Assembly (NCBI RefSeq): GCF_018687715.1
Contig: NC_056759.1
Coordinates: forward strand, 34,190,385 to 34,254,384
Length of the DNA stretch: 64,000 nt
Direction: 5' to 3'
From: Carya illinoinensis
Lineage: Eukaryota > Streptophyta > Magnoliopsida > Fagales > Juglandaceae
The first letter of the stretch is position 1, and each line of letters starts with the position of its first letter. The notes below the pieces were generated by a model. It had not been told where the DNA came from, made no database searches, and saw only the letters and a program-made list of their open reading frames with translations. The translations under genes were made by a program, and so were the position numbers. Below are positions 43,937 through 55,852 of the stretch, in pieces.

Positions 43937-45756
43937 GACAATCTTTAACAAAAAATTGGATCACCATTATTAGAAATAACTTTTCTTCCTCAACAAGTAC
44001 CAAAACCTGAATCCCTTGCTGTTCCTCCTTCCTCTGGCCCTTGGGCGTGAGGGTCAATGGACTCTTGTTTTGAACTGATTTGGATGGTGTACATGTACTG
44101 CAGTTTGATACATGAACTAGTAATAAAATCAATGATCAATGTAAAACTTGTATTCAAAAGCTAAGTAGCGTAATGCAAGTTTAGATGTGCAACTGCAAGC
44201 TTGGGTCCCATTAGGAAAAAGTAATTCTTTTGTAATGTGAGTTCCATTATTTTACAAAGGGTATGTACGAGGCTGGTACAAATCTGATAGGGTCCTCGGT
44301 CGAGATCCTAGACACCAAGCTGCTGCACCCCTCCTTGTTCCTTGATGACCGATGTGAACTGCCACTTGCTTGACTGCGATGGTTATGGGTAGTGTTGGCT
44401 GAACTCGTATGAGTGATCAAAGGCTAAATGGGCTAAAACGGTTGAGCGGGATAAGGCGGTTAAGTGGCTGGCTGAGCAAGTCAGGCACATGTGTCTCGTA
44501 CTGGTGTGTATTCTGATGATGAAGCACACGTGGCTAAGGGTGGTTTTTGTGGGCTGGCTGAGTGGGTGGTGGCTGAGCGGTTTAAGGTGTGGTTGGTTAC
44601 TCCCTACAAAGTAGGAGAGCGGCTATGGCTAGACAGGTGGTAATGGCTGGGCGAGTGGCTTTGGTGGTAGGCAGTAACTGTCAACTTGTCCCTGACTTTG
44701 CTCCAAATTTAATCAGGATGGCTTGGTGCAAACCAGATGCCCTTCAATGGCAACTCGTGGCTACTTTATGCGATGCCCCATTCGAGCAGTTCAAAATGAT
44801 CAGCAAGCAAATGCAAATGCAATGCAGTAACACAATCCACAATGCTGAAATACCTTAGCAATGCATTAATGAAAGGAAAACAATGAAAAACATAAATTAT
44901 CCTGATTCACGAATTGCACAAGGTGAGCCTTCTCCTTTAGGATTTACGGATTTCACTCAATAAAGCCTAAGTGACAAAGCAAAAATGTGTCTATGGGGGC
45001 TTACAAGCCAAATTCGTCCAAATGTTCAAATATAAAGATCAACTGATGGCCTAGTACCTTACTTATACAAGAAAGCAATTAAAACAATTATAAAGATAAA
45101 TGGTTGCTGGATCCACGCCTCCTGGTTAAGGCCCTATGCTGTCAGTGGCCCATGGGTGGCCTAGATGAACCCACAGCATGGGCTGCTTGCTTGTGTGCGT
45201 GGGTCTTTAGGTTGGCCTGCCGAGCTAGCCTTGGCTCGTCCATGGTCCTTGCATGTGTGGCCCAAGTTGTGTGGGCTGGGTTCCATTCGTGAGTCACTGG
45301 GTTGGACCGTGGTGGGCTTGAGCATGGCAGGTTGCTGCATGGCCCAGCCAGTGGGGCCTGGTGTTGGTCTGCATGGCCCAGGCTGATGGGGTCTAGACGT
45401 TGATCAACATGGCCTAGGCTGTGGTGCCTAGGTGTTGGTTAGCAGGGCCCTGGCCAAAGCCAGGGCGTTGAGTGGCATGGCAGTATGCGTGGACCTTGGC
45501 CATGCATGGGCCTTGTGCTTGCGCACGGGCCATGCATGCGCGCGGTGTGTGTACGTAGCCCATTCGTGCACGTTGCACACGCGCACTAGGTGTGCGTGCA
45601 GTATAGTCGTTGGTGTGACAACCTCGCTTGCGCGCGCGCGTTGATTGTCCGCTGCCTGATTGGAGGTGGCCTAGCATTCACCAAGGGCTCGGTCTGTGGG
45701 CAATCAAGCGACGCCAACAGTGCAGCTGACATGCTGGCTGGGCATGGGAGGGTGCT

Positions 45757-48700
45757 TGTAACAACCCGTTAGAAATTCAATTGTGAAATTTCTATTGACT
45801 TTAGGAGCCTCGTGAAGACTCTATAAGCTTTCACGAATCCATTAAGCGTATAGGTTTTTGTCTAACTACATAGTTAGTGTTATTATTTACTATGGTATCA
45901 GAAGTGTGTTTTTGATTATTGGAGATAGTTAGAAGTGTCAAAATGTATTATGGTTTATGCCATTAGACTCGGACGGTTATTTAAGGTCTTATGGCTTAAT
46001 AACACTTTTTCATATTTTTGGACGAAACGTCTGTTCAAAACTGTAGATATTATTGGATAAAAATATCTTGAGCTAAATTTTGTGAATATTTTGGATAAAA
46101 ATATCTTGAGCTAAATTTTGTGAATATTTTGGATAAAAATATCTTAAGCTAATTTTGTGGATATTATTGGATAAAAATATTTTAAGCTAATTTCGTGGAT
46201 ATTATTGGGTAAAAATATCTTGAGTTGATTTTTGTAGATATTATTAGGTAAGAGAGTCCTACACTCCACTCTCACTCCGGGTAAGAGAGTCCTACACTTA
46301 ACTCTCACTTCGGGTAAGAGAGCTCTACACTTAACTCTCACTCCAGCCTCATCTCTTCTATATCTCATCCATAAGTATCTCTGGCCACCCCTCCCCACGA
46401 AATTATCTTCATTTACACTTTTCATTGAAAGAATATCAAATACTCTCTCTCGGACAGCTTTTAGGAGGTTTTTTGCACACTCATTTAGAAGCTTTTGTAA
46501 GTATTTTATCATAAAGTCTCCTTCATATAAGTTGCTCCTTTTTTAGTGTAGTTTACGTGAATATATTATTTGTCCCATTTGAAAATCATTTGGTTAGTCA
46601 AATATTATATAAAATATAGAAAGGTCATTCTGGAAGATAAACTGGAAAATATGTTATAATTTGGAGTTTTTGACCAAGCTAATGGATAGATATTGGTCCG
46701 AAACTTTTATGGAGTATTTTTAACATGTGTATATGATTATTGGTTGAGGATTTTTGCATGATTAAAGGTTTTGATGAAATATTTTCTTAGATTTAGAAAC
46801 TTAGAAATTGGAAGAGGAAAAACAGTTTCTGTTTTGAGAAAGTTTAACTCTTTGGTGGTCTAAACCTATTCCAATGACTTTGATAATTTTATTGGAGGAT
46901 CCTAAGCATCTTATATACATGTTTTATTATTATTATGAAGATATTTTATGTTAATTTCAAAGATATAAAATTTTATGCAAAGAGATATTCAGATAAGCCA
47001 AAATGTGGATGTTCTTAGCTAAATTCATGTTTTGGTTAATTGTTAACCATGTGATCTTGAATTAGAAGCTTATATATGTTTTAGGATATCTTTTTAAACC
47101 ATGTGATGGTTTGGTTTGAAGATCACATGTTTATAAGTCATAGATCAAAAGGTTAATCAAAACAAGTTAGAAACAAAAATCAATGGAAATAGCATATGGG
47201 AATTTCGGCCCTATGGAGTTTTAATAGTTGTGATTAGTTCTAAATTTTTCTAAATTGATATTTGAGTTAAGGATAAAATTTACATGAGGCATGTAAATTT
47301 TGGTGACTTTTGGAGTTAGTATGCAAAATCCTTAAGTTATGGGTAAAACGGTCATTTTCCTACATGTAGAGAGTAAAATGGAAATTTTACTCTTTAAATT
47401 AGTATTTTCCATATTTCAAATTATTAGTGATTTAGTACTAACTTTTAGAATCACTAATTACAGTTCCTCGTGATCGCGCTTAAGGTTTTATAAGAAACGT
47501 GGAGATCGAGGTAAATTAACTTTTAACTTACTAGCAGTCTATTGTTTATGTGTGCTAAGTAAAGGAACTACAGTGTATGTATGTGTGTTATCATATATGT
47601 CATGTCATGCCAAGTTATCACGTAATTGTCTATTATACAGAATTTATTCTGTCAACAATTTTTATCTGTTACATAATATATTCTGTCATGTATTACTGTA
47701 CCTTACAAGTACGTCATGCTAAGTATACCATCTATTACATGTATGTCAAGTCATGTAATATTTACTGTTGCAAGTATGTCATGTTAAATATGTTGTCTAG
47801 TATATGTTATGCCATATTACGAAATGTTTCTATCTCAAGTTGGTCATGTATTTCAAGTTATGTTCAAGTCACGTTATGTTACATCAGGGCTTCAGTCATT
47901 TCGTATTCCAGTCACGTTTCATCTTGATTACTTATGTATGGGGTCACAGCAATTGTAACGCATACACTATGTGAGACACAGCAATTGTGACACGTAGAAT
48001 ACATGGGACCACAACAACTGTGGAGTATGTATTTAAGTAGTTAAAGAATAAGTTTCCACAGAATACATGGGGCCACAACAACTGTAGAGTATGTATTTAC
48101 ACGTAGAATACATGGGACCACAACAACTGTGGAGTATGTATTTTTCATGTTAAGTCAATTTTGTGTAGAATACATGGGGCCACAACAATTGTAGAGTATA
48201 TATTTACACGTAGAATACATGGGGCCACAACAACTGTGGAGTATGTATTTTTCATGTTAAGTCAAGTTTGTGTAGAATACATGGGGCCACAACAACTGTG
48301 GAGTACGTATTTACACGTAGAATACATGGGACCACAACAACTGTGGAGTATGTATTTTTCATGTTAAGTTAAGTTTCAGATCAAGTTCATGTCAAGTCAA
48401 GTTCAGTTCATGTTTCAATTTAAGTTATGTATTTTTCATATTAAGTCAAGTTTGTGTAGAATACATGGGGCCACAATAACTGTGGAGTATGTATTTACAC
48501 GTAGAATACATGAGACCACAACAACTGTGGAGTATGTATTTTTCATGTTAAGTCAAGTTTCAGATCAAGTTCATGTCAAGTCAAGTTCAGTTCATGTTTC
48601 AATTTAAGTTATGTCATTATGCTATGTTGTACGCTAAGTTATGCTTTAATTACTTATGAATTTGATTATGCATTTATACTTTTACTGTCATCCATGCATT

Positions 48701-49197
48701 ATTAGTTTGTGTGGAAGTTTTTTGTTAACTTACTGAGATTTGTAATCAAATCTCACTTCGGTAGTCCCAACTACCATTCCCCCGAATGGTAGATCTTGTT
48801 ACAGGACCTGAAGGAGAATCAGGAGCTGATCAACTAGACACAGTTGACTAAGCAACGGTGTGACGTCAATGTTAATATAGTAGTTAACGTAAATTACTAC
48901 TTGTACAATGGAGTTACATCTCTAGTACTTTTTGGATCATAACTATTTTGGACTAGTGTTATGATCTGTTCACTGGGTCTTTATGTATGAAGTATGTTTA
49001 AGCATTTGGGATATTTTCAATTTGGTGCATAGTATTGTTAAAGAAAAAAATTATCCGCTGCGAATATTGCATAATGTTAGATGCATGTTAGGAACATTAC
49101 ATCTTATATGTCATGAACGGGGGCAGGTAACCTTGTGTTGCATATCTCGACGCTTCAAATGTCCGTCCGATCCCAAACGGAATTTAGGGGCGTCACA
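45757..49197 (+). repeat. 5' LTR (3.4 kb) of the nested element
   Basis: Contains three short tandem arrays: a ~37-bp AT-rich repeat (about 46040-46250), a 33-bp repeat GTAAGAGAGTCCTACACT... (46247-46345, three copies) and the GGGGCCACAACAACTGTGG repeat (47990-48545). No gene is present; the translated Met-Gly-Pro-Gln-Gln repeats are shadows of the last array. Confidence 0.92.
47985..48545. repeat. ~43-65-bp tandem repeat in the 5' LTR
   Basis: About nine copies of GTAGAATACATGGGGCCACA followed by ACAACTGTGGAGTATGTATT, alternating with short spacers TTACAC or TTTTTCATGTTAAGTCAAGT. Each unit contains a CCACA-ACAAC-TGTGG mini-palindrome. The same array is present in the 3' LTR at about 53868-54425 with different point changes. 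Confidence 0.9.
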
Positions 49198-49329
49198 GGA
49201 TGGTATCAGAGCAATACGTCTCTGGGCAGTAAATCCACATGTCCTTAGGAAATGCATCAAACATTAGGCTTGAAATTTTAGTTGTCAGTAGGCGAATTTC
49301 TTAAGGTATGAAAGGTAGTATGTGGTTTT

Positions 49330-49617
49330 AATACATATACTCGTGTGTTTCAAGAAGGGACACATGACTCGTGATAGAATACCTCGGAATCCTAAGGGAG
49401 ATAACAATCAAGAGGATTAGAATTTCCCGATGGATGAAGGATTAGTTGAGGTGGTATGTTTGCTGACCAACGTGTTTAGACATCCACAACTACGGCAAGT
49501 GCACATACCCATTAGAGTATATGCTGTCACTCAGAGAGACGTAGATGCTGACGCTCTAGGAACTGCAAGAGCTGGTATCGTCACTGGTATTTTACTAGGA
49601 CCTATGTGTGGTTAAAC
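49330..49617 (+). pseudogene. Gag C-terminus remnant (zinc knuckle and gag-protease junction)
   Basis: A zinc-knuckle half CFKKGHMTRD at 49347-49376 is followed, after a stop, by the frame 49430-49615 with RVYAVTQRDVDADAL and GIVTGILL. The second block matches the stretch that precedes the protease in chromovirus polyproteins (R-V-[YF]-A-x-T-x-x-[DE]-A ... V-x-G). The protease active site does not follow. Confidence 0.6.
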
Positions 49618-49619
49618 AT

Positions 49620-50495
49620 AGTTAAGGTTGATCTGATTGCAATTAATGGTAGTATTGCATTATTGTTATTTTGGAGTAAGTCAAGTCATTAGGGTTGGTA
49701 AATTTTACATTATTTGATTCAAACGAGTCATTGTTTCCATTAATTGTGGTAGTGCTTGAGAATTCAGTTTGGAAGCTGAATTGTTACCCTAGTGGTAAGA
49801 GTAACAATTTTCATTAGAAGTATTATTGTTCATACCAATGTAGATATAGAATACCTTTTAGTAATATGAGAAAGGATATTAAGGATTGATGAATGGTATT
49901 CTACATATTTAGAGAATTGTTTTGATTCTGAGAATACAATGGAAATTGTGTTTGAAAGAGTAATTTGATTAGGAGAAGCTTTAGCCTTAGTAGGATTCAT
50001 TTATGATAATAGTACTACTATGCCGCCAATAAATGATTTCTGGCAAAGTACTATCTTTATGGATACATAGATCGATCTTCTTTTGAAAACTATTATATGG
50101 GGAGTAAAATCTTGGTCTTGAGGATTTATGTGAACATTAAGAACAAATCATTTAGAATTAGAATAACTGATAACTCACGATGGATAGAAGAGTTATGACA
50201 ATCATAAGAGAGAAAGTCTCAAGTTTAAGTTATTAACTAGTCAGTTATAAAAGTACCACCTAGAAAGAGGACTAATTGTTGCGATTATAAAGAAGTAAGT
50301 TAGTCCTAGACCAGTAGAACTCCTTGAGGTTTTTATTAACTTGAAGATTACTGAGAGTTTGGATATGCATGATTAAATGCATATTTATATGAGTCATTGG
50401 ATCATGTCATATATATGAAAATTCCTGAAAGAAATAAAATGGAGCACATAAAACATCTACCAGAAGATAGAAATACAAATATGAATATTTGTGAA
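49620..50495. other. Element interior without recognisable genes
   Basis: AT-rich sequence where the pol gene should be. Only short, stop-ridden frames are present; I could not identify RT, RNase H or integrase motifs on either strand. Confidence 0.55.
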
Positions 50496-50496
50496 G

Positions 50497-50509
50497 TTTT
50501 ATTTTATTA
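50497..50509 (-). terminator. AATAAA-type poly(A) signal for the antisense ORF
   Basis: The minus strand reads TAATAAAATAAAA shortly after the stop codon of the antisense ORF at 50523, giving two overlapping AATAAA-like signals. Confidence 0.5.
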
Positions 50510-50522
50510 TTTCGAAGCAAAA

Positions 50523-50951
50523 TTACAGAAATTTGAGGCTCTTTGCCTCAATCCTTAAACGCTCTTTCTCTTCAAAAATCTGCATGTCTTTCCTATCTAA
50601 AGGAGTAGTCACTTGAAAAGAAGATTTAAGTAAGGATTTTAAATCTCTGTTATCTCGCTTTAGTGCTTCTATCTTCATATTGGACTCCAAAAGAAGCCGT
50701 TGAAGGATGGCAATATTTTCGTGGAGTTTGTCAACCCCACCAGTCCTGGATTGTAGTCGCTGAGAATATGCGATAATTGCTGATGAGTATCGGGTACAGA
50801 GACTCACAAGCTCGTAGATAAGTTCATTATCTGACTTATTAGTCAGATCATTATTGGATTGCATTATAGCACCTACGGAAGAAGCAGAAACAACTGGTGA
50901 ACGAGGTGCAGAATACCTCATGTATTGGTAATGAGAAGATTGTTGAGCCAT
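50523..50951 (-). CDS. Antisense 142-codon ORF in the nested LTR element, function unknown
   Basis: An intact frame from ATG 50951 (context TTTTGCAATGGCT, purine at +4) to a stop at 50523. The N-terminus is Ser/Tyr/Gln-rich (MAQQSSHYQYMRYSAPRSPV), then ELIYELVSLCTRYSSAII and a predicted coiled coil (LHENIAILQRLLLESNMKIE, ALKRDNRDLKSLL). There is no signal peptide or membrane segment. It has its own TATA box (51053-51060), a pyrimidine-rich leader and a poly(A) signal. Antisense coiled-coil ORFs are known in some plant LTR elements (compare the Tat block at 22903-25617), but I do not recognise this protein. It is the only intact ORF in the element. Confidence 0.6.
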   Translation of the reverse strand: MAQQSSHYQYMRYSAPRSPVVSASSVGAIMQSNNDLTNKSDNELIYELVSLCTRYSSAIIAYSQRLQSRTGGVDKLHENIAILQRLLLESNMKIEALKRDNRDLKSLLKSSFQVTTPLDRKDMQIFEEKERLRIEAKSLKFL

Positions 50952-51052
50952 TGCAAAATGAGAAAGTAGAAAGAGATTGCAGAGTAAGAATGCAGACTAA
51001 TTTCAGAAAAGTGAAGAAGATGAGATGCGAAAGAAGATGAACTGAATAATTC

Positions 51053-51060
51053 TTTTATAG
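51053..51060 (-). promoter_or_regulatory. TATA box of the antisense ORF
   Basis: The minus strand reads CTATAAAAG (plus-strand CTTTTATAG), about 105 bp upstream of the antisense ATG. It is followed downstream by a CT-rich leader (TTCATCTTCTTTCGCATCTC). Confidence 0.55.
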
Positions 51061-51104
51061 TGAAAATTATGATGAATCATCTCTCGTGAAGCATTTCTCT
51101 ACAA

Positions 51105-51290
51105 GAGACAAGAGGAATGTAGTATCATAACTGCGGTGCCTGACAACTACAGAAGAACAAAGTAGTGTCATAGCTATGCGGTGCTTGACAACTACAGAAG
51201 AACAATGTAGTATCATAGCTGCGGCGCCTGACAACTACAGAAGATTAAAGTAGTGTCATAGCTATGCGGCGCCTGACAGCTACAGAAGAC
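51105..51290. repeat. ~45-bp tandem repeat upstream of the antisense promoter
   Basis: Four copies of GTAGT(A/G)TCATAGCT(AT)GCGG(C/T)G followed by CCTGACAACTACAGAAGA(A/C), located 50-230 bp upstream of the antisense TATA box. It could be an enhancer-like array. Confidence 0.8.
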
Positions 51291-51717
51291 CTATAAAAAT
51301 CATGCAGATCAGAGTTGTCTGGTCTAAAACAGAGGGCCACCGATTTTGTTAAAAAAATAAAAAAGAGAGAGAGAGAGAGAGGTTAACAGCTTAATTTTGA
51401 TGAATTCTTTACTAACTATGATATTTACAAGAACACTTAAAGTATATCGCCTATGTTTTTCTAAAGAAGAGTTTCGGAAGATTATTTACTTGAAATTTTA
51501 GGTTTGGAGAGTGTGTCGATACAACTTGGCAAACCTTGTGGAAAGAAGTATAATATAATTGTTGATTAAAGTAAGAGAGTCAAGGAATGACATAATCTCA
51601 AAGGCAAATATATACTGGATAGACAGCAGGTTGGTAAGCAACACCTATTCCTTAACTTGTTATTTCTTACTTACTTCGATTTCGAGGACGAAATCTTTTT
51701 TTTTTAGGAGGGGAGAT

Positions 51718-54700
51718 TGTAACAACCCGCTAGAAATTTAATTGTAGAATTTCTATTGACTTTAGGAATCTCGTGAAGACTCTATAAACTTTCACGAATC
51801 CATTAATCGTATAGGTTTTTGTCTAACTACATAGTTAGTGTGATTATTTACTATGGTATCAGAAGTGTGTTTTTGATTATTGGAGATAGTTAGAAGTGTC
51901 AAAATGTATTATGGTTTGTGCCATTAGACTCGGAGGGTTATTTAAGGTCTTATGGCTTAATAACACTTTTTCATATTTTCGGATGAAACGTCTGTTCAAA
52001 ACTGTAGATATTATTGGATAAAAATATCTTGAGCTAAATTTTGTGGATATTATTAGACAAAAATATTTTAAACTAATTTCCTGGATATTATTGGATAAAA
52101 ATATCTTGAGTTGATTTTTGTAGATATTATTAGGTAAGAGAGTCCTACACTCCACTCTCACTCCGGGTAAGAGAGTCCTACACTTAACTCTCACTTCGGG
52201 TAAGAGAGTCCTGCACTTAACTCTCACTCCAGTCTCATCTCTTCCATATCTCATCCATAAGTATCTCCAGCCACCCCTCCCCACGAAATTATCTTCATTT
52301 ACACTTTCCATTGAAAGAATATCAAACACTCTCTCTCGGACAGCATTTAGGAGGTCTTTTGCACACTCATTTCGAAGCTTTTGTAAGTGTTTTATCATAA
52401 AGTCTCCTTCATATAAATTGTTCCATTTTGAGTCTAGTTTACGTGGATATCTTATTTGTCCCATTTGAAAATTATTTGTTCAGTCAAATATTATATAAAC
52501 TATAGAAAGGTCATTATGGGAGATAAACTGGAAAATATGTTATAGTTTGGAGTTTTTGACCAAGCTAATGGATAGATATTGGTCCGAAATTTTTATGGAG
52601 TATTTTTAACATGTTTATATGATTATTGGTTGAGGATTTTTGCATGATTAAAGGTTTTGATGAAATAGTTTCTTAGATTTAGAAACTTAGAAACTGGAAG
52701 AGGAAAAACAGTTTCTGTTTTGAGAAAATTTAACTCTTTGGTGGTCTAAACCTATTCCAATGACTTTGATAATTTTATTGGAGGATCCTAAGCATCTTAT
52801 ATACATGTTATATTATTATTTTGAAAATATTTGATGTTAGTTTCAAAGATATGAAATTTTATGCAAAGAGATATTCAGATAAGCCAAAGTGTGGATGTTC
52901 TTGGCTAAATTCATGTTTTGGTTAATTGTTAACCATGTGATCTTGAATTAGAAGCTTATATATGTTTTAGGATATCTTTTTAAACCATGTGATGGTTTGG
53001 TTTGAAGATCACATGTTTATAAGTCATAGATCAAAAGGTTAATCAAAACAAGTTAGAAACAAAAATCAATGGAAATAGCATATGGGAATTTCGGCCCTAT
53101 GGAGTTTTAATAGTTGTGATTAGTTCTAAATTTTTCTAAATTGATATTTGAGTTAAGGATAAAATTTACATGAGGCATGTAAATTTTGGTGACTTTTGGA
53201 GTTAGTATGCAAAATCCTTAAGTTATGGGTAAAACGGTCATTTTCCTACATGTAGAGAGTAAAATGGAAATTTTACTATTTAAATTAGTATTTTTCATAT
53301 TTCAAATTATTAGTGATTTAGTACTAACTTTTAGAATCACTAATTACAGTTCCTCGTGATCGCGCTTGAGGTTTTATAAGAAACGCGGAGATCGAGGTAA
53401 CTTAGCTTTTAACTTACTAGCAGTCTACTGTGTATGTGTGCTAAGTAAAGGAACTACAGTGTATGTATGTGTGTTATCATATATGTCATGCCATGCCAAG
53501 TTATCACGTAATTGTCTATTATACAGAATTTATTCTGTCATCAATTTTTATCTGTTACATAATATATTCTGTATTACTGTACCTTACAAGTACGTCATGC
53601 TAAGTATACCATCTATTACATGTATGTCAAGTCATGTAATATTTACTGTTGCAAGTATGTCATGTTAAATATGTTGTCTATTATATGTTATGTCATGTTA
53701 CGAAATGTTTCTATCTCAAGTTGGTCATGTATTTCAAGTTATGTTCAAGTCACGTTATGTTATGTCAGGGGTTCAGTCATTTCGTATTCCAGTCACGTTT
53801 CATCTTGATTACTTATGTATGGGGTCATAACAATTGTGACGCATACACTACGTGAGACACAGCAATTGTGACACGTAGAATACATGGGGCCACAACAACT
53901 GTGGAGTATGTATTTAAACAGTTAAATAATAAGTTTCCATAGAATACATGGGGCCACAACAACTGTGGAGTATGTATTTACACGTAGAATACATGGGGCC
54001 ACAATAACTGTGGAGTATGTATTTTTCATGTTAAGTCAAGTTTGTGTAGAATACATGGGACCACAATAATTGTGGAGTATGTATTTACACGTAGAATACA
54101 TGGGGCCATAACAACTGTGGAGTATGTATTTTTCATGTTAAGTCAAGTTTGTGTAGAATACAGGGGGCCACAACAACTATGGAGTATGTATTTACACGTA
54201 GAATACATGGGAGCACAACAACTATGGAGTATGTATTTTTCATGTTAAGTCAAGTTTCAGATCAAGTTCATGTCAAGTCAAGTTTAGTTCATGTTTCAAT
54301 TTAAGTTATGTATTTTTCATGTTAAGTCAAGTTTGTGTAGAATATATGGGACCACAACAACTGTGGAGTATGTATTTACACGTATTATACATTGGACCAC
54401 AACAACTATGGAGTATGTATTTTTCATGTTAAGTCAAGTTTCAGATCAAGTTCATGTCAAGTCAAGTTCAGTTCATGTTTCAATTTAAGTTATGTCAATT
54501 ATGCTATGTTGTACGCTAAGTTATGCTTTAATTACTTATGAATTTGATTATGCATTTTTGCTTTTACTGTCATCCATGCGTCATTAGCTTGTGTGGATGT
54601 TTTTTGTTAACTTACTGAGATTTGTAATCAAATCTCACTTTGGTAGTCCCAACTACCATTCCCCCCGAATGGTAGATCTTGTTACAGGACATGAAGGAGA

Positions 54701-55080
54701 ATCAGGAGCTGATCAACTAGACACAGTTGACTAAGCAATGGTGTGACGTCAATGTTAATATAGTAGTTAACGTAAATTACTACTTGTACAATGGAGTTAC
54801 ATCTCTAGTACTTTTTGGATCATAACTATTTTGGACTAGTGTTATGATCTGTTCACTGGGTCTTTATGTATGAAGTATGTTTAAGCATTTGGGATATTTT
54901 CAATTTGGTGCATAGTATTACTAAAGAAAAAAATTATCCGCTGTAAATATTGCATAATGTTAGATGCATATTAGGAACATTGCATCTTATATGTCATGAA
55001 CGGGGGCAGGTAACCTTGTGTTGCATATCTCGACGCTTCAAATGTCCGTCCGATCCCAAACGGAATTTGGGGGCGTCACA
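51718..55080 (+). repeat. 3' LTR (3.4 kb) of the nested element
   Basis: Starts directly after the polypurine tract and matches the 5' LTR along its whole length, with one shorter block in the 37-bp AT repeat near 52020-52130. It contains the second copy of the CCACAACAACTGTGG array (53868-54425). Confidence 0.92.
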
Positions 55081-55128
55081 GTGCTGATCAAGGCATGGCC
55101 CATGGCCTCTTACCTTGGGGTTTTGACA

Positions 55129-55852
55129 AAATCATTATCGAACTAAATTAATATTTTCTATTGATAATGTTATTTAAACAGAATAAAGTAGATTATAACA
55201 TTTGACAAAAAAAATATTTTTTTAAATCTTTGATTTCCCAAACTGAATATGTAGATGATAGTTAATTTTCAAGAAAAAAAGAAATTAGAGCAAAGTTCTA
55301 AACTAATCCCACAACACAATGGACGTTTGACCAAAATTTTATTTATCCCTTGTTCCTGCGAAGCTCAGCGACCGCCTGCTCTAGCCCAAGATGAGCCTAC
55401 TTATCGATCTCTTGTTCTTACATTCTATGTTCTCTATTTTCTTTTGGTTATTTCTTTTTATTGTGAATTTTTAATTCCTTTCTGGGTTTAAACTTTGCAC
55501 GTAAGGGATCCATTTCACTAACAAAAATGGTCTCCAGGATTTTATCTGTGCATAAATCGAAATAAAATCCTTTATGCTTGAACTTTATTCACTTCAATAC
55601 CTGGAGATGTGCTCCAATGTCGTTGGGATTACAATTTTCTTTCACACCCTTTAAGGAATTTGTTTTAGAATCGAGAAATACTTCGCGTAGAGTCAACATA
55701 AGAATCATACAAAAAGTGATTTTACACGCTGATGTGTGAATCAAATATTTTCTTTGAAATTGAGTTTTCTTAATTAACTTTTGGTTACGTTAAGACATAC
55801 CTCTAGGCACTATTATATCAAGAATAGGGAATGAAAAGAAAAGGATTTAAAC
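55129..55852. other. Unit D left segment, non-coding
   Basis: Homologous to 12980-13840 and cognates. It continues on the far side of the hAT element at 58066. No gene seen. Confidence 0.6.

Larger units (their letters stand above)
45757..55080 (+). mobile_element. LTR retrotransposon with 3.4-kb LTRs and a reduced 2.5-kb interior (Tekay/chromovirus-like)
   Basis: LTRs are at 45757-49197 and 51718-55080, beginning TGTAACAACCCG and ending GGGGCGTCACA, with a perfect target duplication GTGCT (45752-45756, 55081-55085). The primer-binding site TGGTATCAGAGC is at 49201, the polypurine tract AGGAGGGGAGA before 51718. Very long LTRs starting TGTAAC and the FEDE-like end before the polypurine tract (TTCGAGGACGAAAT, 51680) point to the Tekay/Del chromovirus group. 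The interior keeps only a gag zinc-knuckle remnant, the gag-protease junction, unrecognised AT-rich sequence and an antisense ORF. Pol is absent, so it is a large non-autonomous derivative. The two LTRs look closely similar. Confidence 0.92.
44285..55128. mobile_element. Solo-LTR-like insertion (~1.5 kb) interrupted by a nested element
   Basis: Starts TGATAGGGTCC at 44285 and ends TTTTGACA at 55128, with a perfect 5-bp target duplication AAATC (44280-44284, 55129-55133) in unit sequence that is uninterrupted in units A and C. After removal of the nested 9.3-kb element and its duplicate, about 1515 bp remain. TG...CA ends, 5-bp duplication and no coding domains fit a solo LTR. The orientation is undecided. 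The sequence is unusually G+T rich (44400-45700), with CGCGCG runs near 45635. Confidence 0.7.

Noticed and set aside
44589..45677. Several 60-90-codon frames in the G+T-rich 1.5-kb element
   Set aside because: Composition-driven, Trp/Gly/Cys/Ala-rich frames without domains or consistent strand. The sequence is best read as LTR.
48161..48607. Frames with repeated MGPQQLWS-type peptides in the LTRs
   Set aside because: Translation of the LTR tandem array; frame is kept only because the unit lengths allow it. No independent coding evidence.
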